DNA of 6,010 bases from an uncultured Clostridia bacterium (GTDB taxonomy: Bacteria; Bacillota; Clostridia; Oscillospirales; CAG-272). This document shows, piece by piece, positions 5,458-6,010 of the stretch. The translations under genes and the position numbers were made by a program. The stretch spans positions 1-6,010 of the forward strand of contig CAMZFG010000070.1 in the NCBI GenBank assembly GCA_947306035.1, written 5' to 3'. How positions within the stretch are numbered: position 1 is the stretch's first letter; the number at the start of each line of letters is the position of its first letter. The notes below the pieces were generated by a model. It searched no databases and was not told the DNA's origin. It saw only the letters and a list, made by a program, of their open reading frames with translations.

Positions 5458-6010
5458 TATCGAATAACTGTCCGGGCAGTTTTTGCTTGACCTTTTTCGG
5501 GAACAGCGCGTCAAACGCCGCCACTTCCTCGTCGTCCACGTAGTAGCCCCGCGGGGTCTGATACACGCCGGTCACGCCGGTCAGGTACCCCGGCCGCAGT
5601 TCGCGGCAGAGAAAGAACGAGGCGTCCGCGCCCTCGGGCAGGTCGTGGTAGCGAATGCCGAACTTGGCGGCGTAGTCAAAACCGCATTTGCCGTAAAAGC
5701 GGATGTTGCCCTCAAACAGCACCGCGCCAAAGCCCATGGCGGCGGCTTTTTCAAGGGAATAGTCCAGCAGATATTTGCCGTACCCCTGCCGTTTGAGTTC
5801 CGGCGTGATGCAAATGGGCCCCATGGTCAGCACGGGCACCTCGCCCCCGCCGTCCCGCTCGATGACCGTTTTCATAAACATGTTCTGCCCGATAAGGCGG
5901 CCGTCTTGTTCCATGACAAAGTCGAGTTCGGGTATAAAGGCGGGGTCGTCGCGCAGCACGTGCATGACGTAATGCTCGCTGCACCCGGGGCGATAGACGT
6001 TCCAAAAGGA
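5453..6010 (-). CDS. GNAT family N-acetyltransferase, N-terminus outside the window
   Basis: This is the C-terminal 185 residues of a GNAT acetyltransferase, which transfers an acetyl group from acetyl-CoA to an amine. The frame stays open to the window edge, reading FWNVYRPGCSEHYV before the first internal Met (codon at 5965-5963). That block belongs to the family, so this Met is not the true start. From the Met at 5965, the core shows FVMEQDGRLIGQNMF (beta strands 2-3), then VLTMGPICITPELKRQGYGK, the beta-4 strand and acetyl-CoA pyrophosphate loop (KRQGYG, with Lys in place of the usual Gln/Arg), followed by the GFGAVLFEGN and FYGKCGFDYA motifs. It resembles the YhbS-like (COG3153) group, whose substrates are mostly unknown. 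It is transcribed in the same direction as the lyase-like gene, with 53 bases between them. A cytoplasmic enzyme; no specific substrate can be inferred. Confidence 0.9.
   Translation of the reverse strand, partial: SFWNVYRPGCSEHYVMHVLRDDPAFIPELDFVMEQDGRLIGQNMFMKTVIERDGGGEVPVLTMGPICITPELKRQGYGKYLLDYSLEKAAAMGFGAVLFEGNIRFYGKCGFDYAAKFGIRYHDLPEGADASFFLCRELRPGYLTGVTGVYQTPRGYYVDDEEVAAFDALFPKKVKQKLPGQLFDK

Noticed and set aside
4125..5543. 472-codon open frame on the plus strand opposite the lyase-like gene
   Set aside because: Low-complexity composition, no domain, no convincing ribosome binding site, and it crosses two genes on the other strand with clear family motifs.

Overview
The window is GC-rich and carries tightly packed genes with strong AGGAGG-type ribosome binding sites, a textbook sigma-A promoter and a Gram-positive style lipoprotein signal. 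Together with the protein types (an ECF sigma factor, serpins of the kind known from gut Firmicutes, and a GNAT of a clostridial flavour), this suggests an uncultured member of the Clostridia, probably Oscillospirales/Ruminococcaceae from a gut. That placement is inference from style and family memory, not a database match.

Left half (about 1-3650, + strand): a possible tail of an upstream terminator, then an ECF-type sigma factor (116-667). It overlaps by 13 bases with a membrane-anchored serpin (655-2109) whose short basic cytoplasmic N-terminus occupies the place where an anti-sigma factor normally sits. After a 201-base gap holding several small inverted repeats and a strong sigma-A promoter (TTGACA-N17-TATACT) comes a second, paralogous serpin (2311-3645) with a lipoprotein-like signal. 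A strong bidirectional terminator (3654-3683) closes this block.

Right half (about 3690-6010, - strand): a heparinase II/III-like polysaccharide lyase family protein without a signal peptide (3693-5399), preceded on the same strand by a GNAT acetyltransferase (5453 to beyond the window edge) whose N-terminus is cut off by the window. No transporter, regulator or other carbohydrate gene is visible next to them, so a joint role cannot be argued.

The most interesting element is the sigma-serpin pair. Serpin 1 has lost the residues that let a serpin act as a suicide inhibitor (hinge P14 is Glu, P8 is Pro, the shutter His and Asn are replaced), but keeps the fold and a single membrane pass. Serpin 2 keeps the inhibitory hinge and the shutter His and Asn. 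A working hypothesis is that serpin 1 is an extracellular protease sensor controlling the ECF sigma factor, while serpin 2 is the active protease inhibitor displayed on the cell surface. The layout and residues are seen directly; the signalling model is inference.
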